Source of the DNA: Thioalkalivibrio halophilus
Lineage (GTDB): Bacteria > Pseudomonadota > Gammaproteobacteria > Ectothiorhodospirales > Ectothiorhodospiraceae
DNA: 33,725 bases
Direction: 5' to 3'
Assembly (NCBI RefSeq): GCF_001995255.1
Contig: NZ_MUZR01000041.1
Coordinates: 1 to 33,725 of the forward strand
This document shows, piece by piece, positions 18,126-27,414 of the stretch. Position numbers and translations under genes: made by a program. The notes below the pieces were generated by a model. The model had not been told where the DNA came from, did no database searches, and saw nothing but the letters and a program-made list of their open reading frames with translations. Numbering within the stretch: the first letter of the stretch is position 1; every line of letters begins with the position of its first letter.

Positions 18126-18453
18126 AACGGCCGAGCAAATCACTCTTGATCGGGGCGAGTATGAGGCCCTGCTGGCGCGTCTGGAGGATGCCGAAGATCG
18201 GGCCGTCATCGCCGAGCGGCGGAATGATCCCACCCTGCCCCTTGCCGCGGTCGAACGTCACCTGGCCGGGGAAAGCCTTGTGACCCTCTGGCGGGAAGAA
18301 CGGGGGCTATCCCAGCGCGCCCTGGCCTCCGCAGCCGGTATCTCGCCCGCGATGCTGAATGAAATCGAGCGGAAGAAAAAGGTGCCCTCCATCGTGACCG
18401 CCCGTGCCCTGGCCGATGCGCTCGGCGTGGGCCTGGACGATCTGTTTGCTTGA
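18118..18453 (+). CDS. XRE-family HTH antitoxin
   Basis: The 111-residue product has an N-terminal segment (ITLDRGEYEALLARLEDAEDRAVIAERR) resembling the toxin-facing part of RelB/Phd-type antitoxins. It is joined to a Cro/CI-type helix-turn-helix at about 53-108 (LVTLWREERGLSQRALASAAGISPAMLNEIERKKK...). The gene starts inside the toxin gene (8-bp overlap), so toxin comes first, as in HigBA-like modules. The predicted binding site is the dyad at 17826-17840 in the promoter. It is followed by a long hairpin before the convergent acs gene. Confidence 0.87.
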   Translation: MTETAEQITLDRGEYEALLARLEDAEDRAVIAERRNDPTLPLAAVERHLAGESLVTLWREERGLSQRALASAAGISPAMLNEIERKKKVPSIVTARALADALGVGLDDLFA

Positions 18454-18457
18454 GCGC

Positions 18458-18527
18458 CCGGGCGCGGGGCCGTGAACCTGGTGCCTCGGCAGGCGTACCA
18501 GGTTCGGATCGCGGCCCCCGTGCCCGG
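18458..18527. other. 70-bp interrupted hairpin between antitoxin gene and acs
   Basis: The whole convergent gap folds on itself in three nested blocks. CCGGGCGCGGGGCCG (18458-18472) pairs with 18512-18527 with one G.U pair and one bulge; AACCTGGT (18475-18482) pairs perfectly with ACCAGGTT (18497-18504); and a small GCC/GGC stem lies inside. No T-run is present on either strand. It could serve both convergent genes as a terminator or RNA-stabilising structure. Confidence 0.45.
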
Positions 18528-18529
18528 CG

Positions 18530-20488
18530 TCAGGCCTTGCCCTGCAGCTGTGGGATGACCGCCTCGTTCTCCAGGGTGGAGGTGTCCGAGGTGATCTCCT
18601 CGCCCTTGGCGATGGAGCGCAGCAGGCGCCGCATGATCTTGCCGGAACGGGTCTTGGGCAGGCCGTCGGCGAAGCGGATGTCGTCGGGCTTGGCGATCGG
18701 GCCGATCTGCTCGCCCACCCATTCGCGCAGTTCCTTGACCATCTTTTCGGCTTCCTCGCCGGTCAGGCGGTCACTCTGGAGGATGACGAAGGCGACGATG
18801 GCCTCGCCCTTCACATCGTGTGGACGGCCGACCACTGCGGCTTCGGCGACTTCCTGGTGGGCCACCAGTGCGGATTCGACTTCCATGGTGCCCATGCGGT
18901 GCCCGGAGACGTTGAGCACGTCGTCGATGCGGCCCATGATCCAGAAGTTGCCTTCGGCGTCGCGACGCGCGGAGTCGCCGGCGAGGTAGTACTTGCCGCC
19001 GAACTTGGGCCAGTAGGTGTCCTTGTAGCGCTGGTCGTCGCCCCACACGGTGCGCAGCATGGACGGCCAGGGCTTCTTGATGACCAGGTAGCCGCCCTCG
19101 TCGGCGCCCAGGCTGTTGCCGTCCTCGTCCACTACGTCGGCGTCGATACCCGGAAGGGCGCGGGTGCAGGAGCCCGGGACCAGGGTGGTGGCGCCGGGGA
19201 TCGGGGCGATCATGTTGGCGCCGGTCTCGGTCTGCCACCAGGTGTCCACGATGGGGCAGCGCTCGCCGCCGACCTCGCGGTAGTACCACATCCACGCCTC
19301 GGGGTTGATGGGTTCGCCCACGGTGCCCAGCAGGCGCAGTTTCGACAGGTCGTAATGCGCGGGCAGCTCGGGGCCGGCCTTCATCAGCGCGCGGATGGCG
19401 GTGGGGGCGGTATAGAACACGGTCACGCCGTGGTCCTGGCACATCTTCCACCAGCGCCCGGCGTCCGGAACGGTGGGCACGCCCTCGTAGACCACCTGCG
19501 TCGCGCCCACCGCCAGCGGGCCGTAGGCGACGTAGGTGTGGCCGGTGATCCAGCCGACGTCGGCAGTGCACCAGAAGATATCGTCGCCCTGCAGGTCGAA
19601 CACCCATTCGTTGGTGATGATCGCGCCCAGCAGGTAGCCGGCGCTGGAGTGCTGGATGCCCTTGGGCTTGCCGGTGGAGCCGGAGGTGTAGAGCAGGAAC
19701 AGCGGGTGTTCGGATTCCACCCACTCCGGTTCGCAGTCGACCGATTCGCCGTCCACCGCCTCTTCCCACCAGACGTCGCGGCCTTCGTGCATGGTCACGT
19801 CGTTGCCGGCGCGCCGGCAGACGATGACCTTCTCGACCTCGGCGGGGTTGCTGGCCAGCGCCTTGTCCACGCCCGCCTTCAGGCCCACGACCTTGCCGCC
19901 GCGCTCGCCGCCGTCGGCGGTGATGATGACGGTGGCGCCGGAGTCCACCACGCGGTCGCGCAGCGCATCCGCGGAGAAGCCGCCGAACACCACCGAGTGG
20001 ATCGCGCCGATGCGGGCGCAGGCCTGCATGGCGATCACGGCCTCCGCGTTCATGGGCATGTAGATGACCACGCGATCGCCCTTCTCCACGCCCATGCCCT
20101 TGAGGGCATTGGCCAGCTTGCCGACCTCGTTGTAGAGCTCGCGGTAGGTGAGGTTGCGGGTATCGCCGTTTTCGGCCTCGAAGCGGATCGCGGTCTTGTT
20201 GCCGCGGGCCTCCAGGTGGCGGTCGATGCAGTTGTAGGAGACGTTCATGCGCCCGTCGGCGAACCAGCGGAAATGCGGGGCGTTCGAGCTGTCCAGGCCC
20301 TCGGTGAAGTCGGTCTGCCAGTCGATCTTCTGCCGGGCCAGATCGCACCAGAACCCCTCGTAGTCGGCCCGCGCCTTGTTGTGCAGGGCCTCCACGTCCT
20401 CCGGCTTCAGCCGGGCGTTCGCGGTGAATGCCGCCGGCGGATCGAAATGGCGGGTCTCGGTCAGGGTGGACTCGATGGTGTCGCTCAT
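18530..20488 (-). CDS. acs: Acetyl-CoA synthetase (AMP-forming)
   Basis: The 652-residue product equals the E. coli Acs length. Acs converts acetate, ATP and CoA to acetyl-CoA via acetyl-AMP. Visible motifs are the P-loop-like [11 protein letters not shown], the acetate-pocket tryptophan region [10 protein letters not shown], the hinge region [27 protein letters not shown], and the C-terminal [11 protein letters not shown] with the catalytic lysine that is regulated by acetylation in other bacteria. ATG 20488 has GGAGG five to six bases upstream and is preferred over upstream ATGs. An extended -10 (TGCTATCCT, minus strand, 20558-20550) may give the gene its own promoter. It lies downstream of the symporter/DUF294/exonuclease genes on the same strand. 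Confidence 0.97.
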   Translation of the reverse strand: MSDTIESTLTETRHFDPPAAFTANARLKPEDVEALHNKARADYEGFWCDLARQKIDWQTDFTEGLDSSNAPHFRWFADGRMNVSYNCIDRHLEARGNKTAIRFEAENGDTRNLTYRELYNEVGKLANALKGMGVEKGDRVVIYMPMNAEAVIAMQACARIGAIHSVVFGGFSADALRDRVVDSGATVIITADGGERGGKVVGLKAGVDKALASNPAEVEKVIVCRRAGNDVTMHEGRDVWWEEAVDGESVDCEPEWVESEHPLFLLYTSGSTGKPKGIQHSSAGYLLGAIITNEWVFDLQGDDIFWCTADVGWITGHTYVAYGPLAVGATQVVYEGVPTVPDAGRWWKMCQDHGVTVFYTAPTAIRALMKAGPELPAHYDLSKLRLLGTVGEPINPEAWMWYYREVGGERCPIVDTWWQTETGANMIAPIPGATTLVPGSCTRALPGIDADVVDEDGNSLGADEGGYLVIKKPWPSMLRTVWGDDQRYKDTYWPKFGGKYYLAGDSARRDAEGNFWIMGRIDDVLNVSGHRMGTMEVESALVAHQEVAEAAVVGRPHDVKGEAIVAFVILQSDRLTGEEAEKMVKELREWVGEQIGPIAKPDDIRFADGLPKTRSGKIMRRLLRSIAKGEEITSDTSTLENEAVIPQLQGKA

Positions 20489-20579
20489 GCGGGCCTCCAT
20501 GTTCTGCGTGGTTCCAGCGGATTCGTCGGGGTTGGGTCTCACGGGCGCGAGGATAGCATGCCTGCCGGCCGTGTCCGGC

Positions 20580-21344
20580 CTACCAGAGCCGTCGCGGCCG
20601 GAACAGCACGCGTCCCAGCGGCAGCTCGCCCGTCGGATCGCGTTCGGCGATCAGCGCGGCGAACAGTTCGGCGGCCCCGAGTGCGTCCAGCAGGGCGTCG
20701 TGGGTGCGCCGGGCGGGCAGATTGTATTCGCCGCGCAGTACGTGCAGCCGCAGCCCCCGGGCCGGGATCGGGCGGCCGGCGCGCCGCCGCGAGGTTTCGG
20801 CCAGACGCAGGGTGTCGACCACCGCCAGTGGGGGGCGCGTGCCGTAGTGACGTTCGCAGGCGCGGGCCAGAAAGCCCAGCTCCAGGGCTGCGTGATGGGC
20901 GATCAGCACGCGGCCGTCGAGGGCCCGGAACAGCGCATCCAGGGCCTCGCCGGGCGTGCCGCCGGTCGCTGCCCGGTGGTCGGTGATGCCATGGATCACC
21001 GCACTCTGTTCCGGTACCTCGCGTTGCGGTCGTACCAGTACGTGTCCGGCGGTTGCCAGGTCGATGCTGGTGCCATCCAGCGCCACCCAGCCAATGCTCA
21101 GGATGGCGTCGCGTTGCGGGTCCAGACCGGTGGTCTCGATGTCCACCGCGAGAAAGCGGGTGCGGGCTACCGGCTGTGACGGGGCGGGCGGCGGCGTGTT
21201 CAGGCAGTCCCTCAGCGCCCCGGCGGGGGCCTGGCTCCGGGCGTGGTCTCGCGCACGGCAGAAGCGCCAGTAGCCCGGCGCCAGCCAGAACGCGGCGCGA
21301 CCGGGGGCGCAGGCCTCGCGTTGCGGGGCGGCGGCGCGGGTCAT
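20580..21344 (-). CDS. DnaQ-like 3'-5' exonuclease (Pol III epsilon-type domain)
   Basis: The 254-residue product has an N-terminal extension of about 60 residues followed by a DEDD-type exonuclease domain. Exo I is [10 protein letters not shown], exo II is around HVLVRPQ...IHGITD and [12 protein letters not shown], and exo III is [13 protein letters not shown]; the H...D of exo III marks the DEDDh subfamily. Stand-alone proteins of this type are often annotated as a polymerase III epsilon subunit but lack the tail that binds the polymerase. Its ATG overlaps the stop codon of the upstream DUF294 gene (ATGA at 21344-21341), so the two are translationally coupled. This pairing next to acetate-type symporters recurs in gammaproteobacteria; why an exonuclease belongs there is unknown. 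Confidence 0.88.
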   Translation of the reverse strand: MTRAAAPQREACAPGRAAFWLAPGYWRFCRARDHARSQAPAGALRDCLNTPPPAPSQPVARTRFLAVDIETTGLDPQRDAILSIGWVALDGTSIDLATAGHVLVRPQREVPEQSAVIHGITDHRAATGGTPGEALDALFRALDGRVLIAHHAALELGFLARACERHYGTRPPLAVVDTLRLAETSRRRAGRPIPARGLRLHVLRGEYNLPARRTHDALLDALGAAELFAALIAERDPTGELPLGRVLFRPRRLW

Positions 21345-23212
21345 ACCTCGCCTTCGCCTCCCAGGGCCGCCCGGGTGGCTCGATCCACGCGCACGAAGGC
21401 GGCCTTCAGCCGGCTGCGTTCCAGCCCGGAGAGTTCCGTCGGGTCCACGTGGTTGTCCGGGGCTTCGCCGGCGGCGATCCGTCGCGCCTGATGGCGGGCC
21501 CGGACCCCGGCAATGAAGCGGAATGCCTCTTCCAGCTCCCGGGTACTGTCCGGGTCGAGGACCCCGGCGTGAGCGGCGGCGCGCAGGCGTTCCAGGGTCC
21601 CGCGGGCATCGGCTCCGGCGCGCAGGGCGCAGACCCGCGCCAGGGCCACCACCGGTAGCAGGCCGCGTTTCTTCAGGTCCAGGGCCGGAGTGTGCTCGCC
21701 ATCGTGTTCGAGCACGAAGCGGCGGAAAAAACCCAGCGGGGGGCGTACTTCGCGGGCCTGCACCGCCATGGCCGTGTGCGCCGCCTCGTGGCGGCAGCCG
21801 TCGTCCAGCGCCTGCTCCCGCAGGGGCGTGAAGAGATCGCCACGGCCGTGGATTACCCGCAGGTCGAGGTAATGCGCGGCCAGGCGGGCCTCCTGCGCGT
21901 CCGGCCGGGTGAAGGCGCGCCGGAAGGTTTCCTGCCAGGTGCTGGCGGGGCCGCGCCAGGCCGCGTGGGTGGGGTCGACGCCGCCGGGGCAGCGCCGGAT
22001 GCCGCAGGCGTCCAGCCCGTCGGTGACCTCGCGCGCCAGTTCGGCGAACCAGTCGTCGGCGTCGTTCGGGGCACCGTCGTCCCAGATGAGAGCCGTGTCC
22101 TGGTCGGTATGGGCCAGCTGTTCGTGGCGGCCCTGGCTGCCGCTGGCCAGCCAGGCCCATGCGGCCGGAGCGGGCCCCAGACGGGCTTCGGCCAGTTCGA
22201 TCAGGCATCGGGTCAGGGTGTCGACCACCAGCGTGATTACCTGCGCGGTGCGCAGGGCGTCCACTCCGGCCTCGGTGAGCCGGACCTGAAGGCGGGCCAG
22301 GCCCTGCATGTGCTGGCACAGTTCTTCCTGCGAGCCGGCCCGGCGCAGGTCACGGATCAGATGCACCGCGCTGGTGCCCTGGTGCCGGATCAGGTCGGTC
22401 CCGGAGAGGATGCCGGCCAGACGGCCTCCGGCCGGTTCCACCACCGGCAGGTGATGGATGTCGCGGCGTGCCATCTCCAGCAGGGCCTCGAAGACCGGGG
22501 TTTCTCCGGTAACGGTGACCAGATCCCGGGCCATGCACTGATGCACCGGGGTGTCCGCGGGCAGGTCCTGCGCCAGGGCATGGCGCAGGTCGGTATCGGT
22601 GAGCAGGCCGGCGGGTCGGTCCGGGTCTTTGGCCGTGTGCAGGACCAGGGCCGAGACATCCGCGTCGGTCATGAGCCGGGCCGCCTCGCGCAGCGAGATG
22701 TCCGACTGCCCCTGCAGAACCTGCGGGCTCATCAGGGTGGAGACCGGCGTGGTCAGCAGGGCGTCCGGTCCGCCCTCGGTGGCGTGCATTACCGCGTTCT
22801 CGCCGTCCGGTGCCACCGGCGCGCCCGGGGTACGCAGGAAATCAGCCAGTTCCGGATGACGGGTCGCGAGGTCCTCGGCGCGGGGCCCGGGAAGGTGATA
22901 GACCAGTGCGTCCTCGGTCACGCGTCCGTGCTCACCGGCCACTCCGCTTCCCCAGGCGCCGTCGGCGACCCGGGCCACGTCGCCTTCGCCCAGCCGGTCG
23001 TGCAGCCGGTCGCCGGCGTCCAGCAGGTCGATGGCGCCGGTGTGCACGATCCACAGCCCGTCGCTGTCCCCTTCGGGCGGGAACGGCGCGCCGTGGCGCA
23101 GGTAGCGCAGGGTCAGGCGGCGCACCATCGCGGAGCGGGTCTCCGCGGACAGCTCCGCGAGATCCGGCGACTGATCGAGGAATTCGCGGATCTCGTCGAG
23201 TTCGGCGTTCAT
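21341..23212 (-). CDS. DUF294 nucleotidyltransferase-like protein with CBS pair (copy A)
   Basis: The product has 623 residues. In order: a degenerate cyclic-nucleotide-binding-like domain (about 15-130, without the usual phosphate-binding FGE...RxA cassette); a CBS pair (about 155-280, VSTLMSPQVLQGQ... and HQCMARDLVTVTG...); then a DUF294 nucleotidyltransferase domain with GSQGRHEQLAHTDQD (the G-S...TDxD catalytic signature) and its C-terminal helical partner domain. Proteins of this build resemble the GlnD/GlnE-type nucleotidyltransferase fold and are thought to be regulatory, with CBS domains sensing adenine nucleotides. It lies 153 bp after the symporter gene, across a strongly structured gap, and is coupled to the exonuclease gene. 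A paralogue lies on the other side of the symporter. Confidence 0.88.
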   Translation of the reverse strand: MNAELDEIREFLDQSPDLAELSAETRSAMVRRLTLRYLRHGAPFPPEGDSDGLWIVHTGAIDLLDAGDRLHDRLGEGDVARVADGAWGSGVAGEHGRVTEDALVYHLPGPRAEDLATRHPELADFLRTPGAPVAPDGENAVMHATEGGPDALLTTPVSTLMSPQVLQGQSDISLREAARLMTDADVSALVLHTAKDPDRPAGLLTDTDLRHALAQDLPADTPVHQCMARDLVTVTGETPVFEALLEMARRDIHHLPVVEPAGGRLAGILSGTDLIRHQGTSAVHLIRDLRRAGSQEELCQHMQGLARLQVRLTEAGVDALRTAQVITLVVDTLTRCLIELAEARLGPAPAAWAWLASGSQGRHEQLAHTDQDTALIWDDGAPNDADDWFAELAREVTDGLDACGIRRCPGGVDPTHAAWRGPASTWQETFRRAFTRPDAQEARLAAHYLDLRVIHGRGDLFTPLREQALDDGCRHEAAHTAMAVQAREVRPPLGFFRRFVLEHDGEHTPALDLKKRGLLPVVALARVCALRAGADARGTLERLRAAAHAGVLDPDSTRELEEAFRFIAGVRARHQARRIAAGEAPDNHVDPTELSGLERSRLKAAFVRVDRATRAALGGEGEV

Positions 23213-23249
23213 CCCGGTACTCCGTGGATGGCTGGCTGGGGTGTCGCGA

Positions 23250-23342
23250 GGATCGTCCGCAAGCCCACCCGCGTGGATTTGCGGACGATCCCCGAGAGAA
23301 ATACCTCGGGGATCGTCCCGGGCCCGGCCTGGTGGCCGGCCC
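23250..23342 (-). other. Overlapping, mutually exclusive hairpins between symporter and DUF294 genes
   Basis: Three stem-loops fill the gap. A: GGATCGTCCGCAA (23250-23262) with 23279-23291, 13 perfect bp. B: GACGATCCCCGAG (23284-23296) with 23305-23317, 13 perfect bp. C: a GC stem of 23321-23329 with 23334-23342. A and B share 23284-23291, so they cannot form together, as in attenuators or alternating REP-like elements. On the minus-strand transcript the order is C, B, A. No T-run follows any of them. Confidence 0.7.
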
Positions 23343-23365
23343 CGGAAGCGGATCCCAGGAACGGA

Positions 23366-25135
23366 TCAGTCGGCGCGCGGCACGCGCACGCTTTCCACCA
23401 GGTCCTGGATGTCCTTCGGCGGCGGAGCGGTCATCTTCATCACGATGAAGGCGGTGATGAAGTTCAGGGCCGCACCGATGGGACCGAAGCTGGAGGGGTT
23501 GATCCCGAAGATCCAGCCCTCCGGCGTGTCCGGCAGCATGGCGGTCTCGGGGAAGAAGAACCAGCCCTTGTACATGAAGATGTACAGCAGGGTGGTCACC
23601 AGACCCACCAGCATGCCGGTGATCGCGCCTTCGCGGTTCATCTTCTTCATGAAGATGCCCATCATCAGGGTCGGGAACAGCGAGGCGGCCGCGAGTCCGA
23701 AGGCCAGTGCCACCACCTCGGCCGCGAAGCCCGGTGGATTGAGCCCGAGATAGCCGGCGAACAGGATGGCCACGGCCATCGCTATGCGTCCGGCCAGCAG
23801 CTCGCGCTTCTCGCTGATCTTGGGCGTGAAGACCCCTTTCAGAAGGTCATGCGAGATGGCCGAGGAGATCGCCAGCAGCAACCCGGCCGCGGTGGACAGC
23901 GCCGCCGCGATCCCCCCGGCCGCCACCAGGGCGATCACCCAGCCCGGCAGGCCGGCGATCTCGGGGTTGGCCAGCACCATGATGTCGCGGTCCAGCTCGA
24001 CGATCTCGCTGCCTTCCCAGCCGTATTCCTCCTCGGCCATGGCGGCGAATTCTTCGTTCTGGTCGTTGTAGTACTGGATCACGCCGTCGTCGTTCTTGTC
24101 CTCGAATTCCAGCAGGCCGGTCTGTTCCCAGCGATCCATCCAGGCTGGCTTGTCCTCATAGGCCAGGTGGCCTTCCTCGGTGCCGATCTCGCCCGGATGC
24201 ACGGTGTTGACCAGGTTCCAGATGGCCATCGCACCCACCGCCGGCGCGGTGGTGTAGAGGATGCCGATGAAGACCAGCGCCCAGCCGGCCGACTTGCGGG
24301 CATCCCGCACGCGCGGGACGGTGAAGAAGCGGATGATGACGTGCGGCAGGCCCGCGGTACCGATCATCAGCGCCAGGGTCAGCAGGAACATGTTGAGCAT
24401 GCTCATGCCGCCCTCGGTGGCCGTGTATTCGGTGAAGCCGAGTTCCACCATGGTGTTGTCCAGGGCCTCCAGCAGGTAGGTGTCGGAGCCCTGCAGGGTC
24501 GACCCCAGGCCCAGCTGCGGCAGCGGGTTGCCGGTCAGGGTGATGGCGATGAACACCGCCGGCACCGTGTAGGCGAAGATCATGATCACGTACTGCGCGA
24601 TCTGGGTGTAGGTGATACCCTTCATCCCGCCAAGTACAGCGTAGATGAACACCACTGCCATCCCGGCGACCAGGCCCACTTCCAGCTGCACCTCGAGGAT
24701 GTTGGAGAAGGCGATCCCCACGCCGCGCATCTGCCCGATCACGTAGGTGATGGACATCGCCAGCAGCGAGATCACGGCCACCACGCGGGCCGGCTTGGAG
24801 TAGAACCGGTCGCCGATGAATTCCGGCACCGTGAACTTGCCGAACTTGCGCAGATAGGGGGCCAGCAGCAGGGCCATCAGCACGTAGCCGCCGGTCCAGC
24901 CCATCAGGTAGGCGCCCCCGGTGAAGCCGAGGAAGGCGATCAGGCCGGCCATGGAGATGAAGCTGGCCGCGGACATCCAGTCGGCCGCCGTGGCCATGCC
25001 GTTGGCGACCGGGTGGATGCCCTTGCCCGCCACGTAGAATTCGCTGGTCGAGCCGGCGCGGGCCCAGATCGCGATCCCGATGTAGATCGCGAAGGTGATG
25101 CCGACCACGATCAGGCTGAGAGTCTGTTGATCCAT
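23366..25135 (-). CDS. Sodium:solute symporter, VC_2705 type (acetate-permease-like)
   Basis: The 589-residue product has about 12-13 transmembrane helices and SSS-family landmarks: SEFYVAGKGIHPVANGMATAADWMSAASF, the GGMKGITYTQIAQY segment and AALSTAAGLLLAISSAISHDL. It is related to the acetate permease ActP, but the partner small subunit and the long soluble insertion place it in the large-subunit group of the two-subunit VC_2705-type symporters. The insertion (about 315-385) is acidic and contains an EF-hand-like loop DKNDDGVIQYYN (346-357). It begins 7 bp after the DUF4212 gene. With acs downstream, acetate or another short monocarboxylate is the likely substrate. Confidence 0.9.
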   Translation of the reverse strand: MDQQTLSLIVVGITFAIYIGIAIWARAGSTSEFYVAGKGIHPVANGMATAADWMSAASFISMAGLIAFLGFTGGAYLMGWTGGYVLMALLLAPYLRKFGKFTVPEFIGDRFYSKPARVVAVISLLAMSITYVIGQMRGVGIAFSNILEVQLEVGLVAGMAVVFIYAVLGGMKGITYTQIAQYVIMIFAYTVPAVFIAITLTGNPLPQLGLGSTLQGSDTYLLEALDNTMVELGFTEYTATEGGMSMLNMFLLTLALMIGTAGLPHVIIRFFTVPRVRDARKSAGWALVFIGILYTTAPAVGAMAIWNLVNTVHPGEIGTEEGHLAYEDKPAWMDRWEQTGLLEFEDKNDDGVIQYYNDQNEEFAAMAEEEYGWEGSEIVELDRDIMVLANPEIAGLPGWVIALVAAGGIAAALSTAAGLLLAISSAISHDLLKGVFTPKISEKRELLAGRIAMAVAILFAGYLGLNPPGFAAEVVALAFGLAAASLFPTLMMGIFMKKMNREGAITGMLVGLVTTLLYIFMYKGWFFFPETAMLPDTPEGWIFGINPSSFGPIGAALNFITAFIVMKMTAPPPKDIQDLVESVRVPRAD

Positions 25136-25142
25136 GGCCGGA

Positions 25143-25403
<261 letters not shown>

Positions 25404-25443
25404 GGTGTTGCTCCTCTTTTCGTAGGTATTGGCTGTGGTGGCC

Positions 25444-27318
25444 TCACAGCTGGTACTGCACCGCAAGCTGCCCCTGCAGCTTGCGGGCCTGGCGGAAGGA
25501 TTCCTTGAGCACCCGTCCCTCCAGGGCGCCCAGTTCTTCCGGCCGGATGCGGCTGTCGTCCTCGCGGCCCTCGCGCAGGGCCTTCTGCTGCGCGCGCAGG
25601 CGCAGCATCTGCAGATAGCGCAGGGCCGCGTGATAGTCGGCGGCATCGCCGGGGCGCATGGCCTCGGCACTGACGGCCTGATCCATGCGCTCGTGGCTGC
25701 CGGTGGCCGGCAGTTCGGCGGCCAGAGCGATCACCCGCGCGCCGTCCACGAACGGGGTCAGGCCCTGTTTCTTCACGTCGATCCCTTCGGCCCCGGCGCG
25801 GATCTCGCCGAACAGGCCCAGCGGCGGTCGGAAGGCCTGCTGGTTGGCCGCCATCTGCCGGCGAAAGCGCGAGTTGTAAGCGGTTTTCTGCAGCAGGAAG
25901 GTGCGCAGTGCCTCCACCGGCGAGGCGTCGCCGTCCACCGCGCGCAGGTCGAAGAAGATGGTGCTCTTGAGCAGGTGTTCCGGGGTGCCCTGTTCGATCC
26001 AGCGGGTGAAGCGGGCCTCCCATTCCGGGCCGCTGAGGCAGCACTCCGGATTGCCGGCCATGATGTTGCCGGGGCACAGGGTGAAACCGCATTCCGCCAG
26101 CGCCCGGTTGACGGCCTGCGCCCAGGGCAGCAGGCGTGCGCGGACGGCGTCCTCGTCGCCCGGCTCGGCATCGAACAGGATGCCGTTGTCCTGGTCGGTG
26201 ATCAGCGCCTGCTCCTCGCGGGCCTGCGAGCCGAACGCCAGCCAGGTGAAATCGATGCCCTCGATGTCGTACTGCGGGCGCAGCAGGGCCAGCACCCGGC
26301 GGGTCGCGTGTTCGTTCAGGCGAGTGATCAGGCGCAGGACCTGGTCCGCCTCGGCGCCCTGGGTGATCACCGCCTCCACCAGCCGCGGGACCTGGCGCAG
26401 GCGCGCGGCGATCTCGTCGACCGCGGTCGCCTGGCGGATCTCGCGCACCAGCCCGTCCAGGGTCAGCGGCTGGCGGGTGAGCAGGTCGCGTTCGCCCAGC
26501 ACCCCGGCCAGGCGCCCGTCGCGCACTACGCACAGGTGGGTCATCCCGTGTTCGGTCATCGCCTCGATGCCCTCGAAGCCCGGGGCATTCTCTTCCAGCG
26601 CGACGGGGTCCGGGGTCATCACCGCGCGCACCGGCGTGTCCAGTCCGACGCCTTCCAGGGCCACTCGGTTGAGCAGGTCATGCAGGGTGAAGATGCCCAC
26701 CGGTGCGGCCTGGTCGTCCACCGCGACGATCGATCCCACCCGCTGGTCGCGCATGGTGGTCAGGGCCTCGCGCAGCGGGGTGTCCGGGCGGCAGGTGACC
26801 GGTTCGCGCGCCAGGCGCAGTGCCAGCGGGGTGTTCAGCTGGCCGCCGCCGGCCGCGTCATGACTGGCGAGGCTGTCGAGGCCCTGATGCAGGCGGTCCA
26901 GCAGGTTGGCCAGACGCCGCGTGCAAAAGTCGTTGAATACCCGCGAGCGGGCCCGCAGGCGGTCGAAATCCTCAAGGCTCAGTTCCAGGCACAGGGTGTC
27001 CTCCGCCGCGCGATGCACGGTATGCACCGCGCGGCGGCCGAGCAGGGCCCCGATCGGGAAACACTCGCCGGGGATCAGCTCCCAGGCGTTCCCGGAGAGC
27101 TGTTCGTCCTCGCTCGGGCTCTCCCCGCGGATGCGTCCCTGACGGATGATGTGGAAGCGCTGCGCCGGGCCCGCTTCCGGGTCGGTGATGCGCGCCCCCT
27201 GTTCGTAGAAGCGCGTCTGCAGACGCGGCAACAGGAATTCCAGCGCCTCGGCCTCGAGCTGGTCGAAGGGCGCGTGGGCGCTGAGGAACTCGCGGGTGCT
27301 GTCGAGGGCGTCGGACAT
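25444..27318 (-). CDS. DUF294 nucleotidyltransferase-like protein with cNMP and CBS domains (copy B)
   Basis: The product has 624 residues with the same order as copy A: a cyclic-nucleotide-binding-like domain (about 10-130, better preserved, with GECFPIGALLGRRAVHTVHRAAEDTLCLEL), a CBS pair (about 150-285), then the DUF294 nucleotidyltransferase core with AFGSQAREEQALITDQDNGILFD and a helical C-terminal domain (NPECCLSGPEW...KKQGLTPFVDGARVIAL). It is the first gene of the symporter operon. ATG 27318 is chosen because it starts the family-like N-terminus; no clear ribosome-binding site is visible. A sigma-54-like promoter and a GTTACG array lie upstream. Its role is probably regulation of uptake or of acetate metabolism; the target is unknown. 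Confidence 0.88.
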   Translation of the reverse strand: MSDALDSTREFLSAHAPFDQLEAEALEFLLPRLQTRFYEQGARITDPEAGPAQRFHIIRQGRIRGESPSEDEQLSGNAWELIPGECFPIGALLGRRAVHTVHRAAEDTLCLELSLEDFDRLRARSRVFNDFCTRRLANLLDRLHQGLDSLASHDAAGGGQLNTPLALRLAREPVTCRPDTPLREALTTMRDQRVGSIVAVDDQAAPVGIFTLHDLLNRVALEGVGLDTPVRAVMTPDPVALEENAPGFEGIEAMTEHGMTHLCVVRDGRLAGVLGERDLLTRQPLTLDGLVREIRQATAVDEIAARLRQVPRLVEAVITQGAEADQVLRLITRLNEHATRRVLALLRPQYDIEGIDFTWLAFGSQAREEQALITDQDNGILFDAEPGDEDAVRARLLPWAQAVNRALAECGFTLCPGNIMAGNPECCLSGPEWEARFTRWIEQGTPEHLLKSTIFFDLRAVDGDASPVEALRTFLLQKTAYNSRFRRQMAANQQAFRPPLGLFGEIRAGAEGIDVKKQGLTPFVDGARVIALAAELPATGSHERMDQAVSAEAMRPGDAADYHAALRYLQMLRLRAQQKALREGREDDSRIRPEELGALEGRVLKESFRQARKLQGQLAVQYQL

Positions 27319-27353
27319 CGTGTCGGCTGCGGGAATCGGCGTCCCGCGCCCGA

Positions 27354-27369
27354 CGCAAGTCGCGGGCCA
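27354..27369 (-). promoter_or_regulatory. Candidate sigma-54 (-24/-12) promoter of the symporter operon
   Basis: The minus strand reads TGGCCCG-CGAC-TTGCG. The GG and GC dinucleotides have the exact spacing of the TGGCACG-N4-TTGCA consensus, with two deviations. Transcription would start near 27343, 25 nt before ATG 27318. The GTTACG array is at about -72 to -140 from that start, where enhancer-binding activators of sigma-54 usually bind. No good sigma-70 pair was found for this gene. Confidence 0.5.
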
Positions 27370-27414
27370 GTGATTCCGGGCTTGTAAAAACAGTGGCTTG
27401 TGAAGCAGAAGGGG

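Noticed and set aside
16416-18233. Minus-strand open frame of about 600 codons opposite the adaptor and toxin genes
   Set aside because: It spans two unrelated plus-strand genes with clear motifs and crosses their promoter region, so it is a shadow.
18818-20986. Plus-strand open frame of about 720 codons opposite acs and the exonuclease gene
   Set aside because: Acs and the exonuclease have unambiguous motifs on the minus strand; the opposite frame has none.
20580-21344. Authentic dnaQ (polymerase III epsilon subunit)
   Set aside because: The domain has a long N-terminal extension, no recognisable polymerase-binding tail and sits next to DUF294 and a symporter rather than rnhA.
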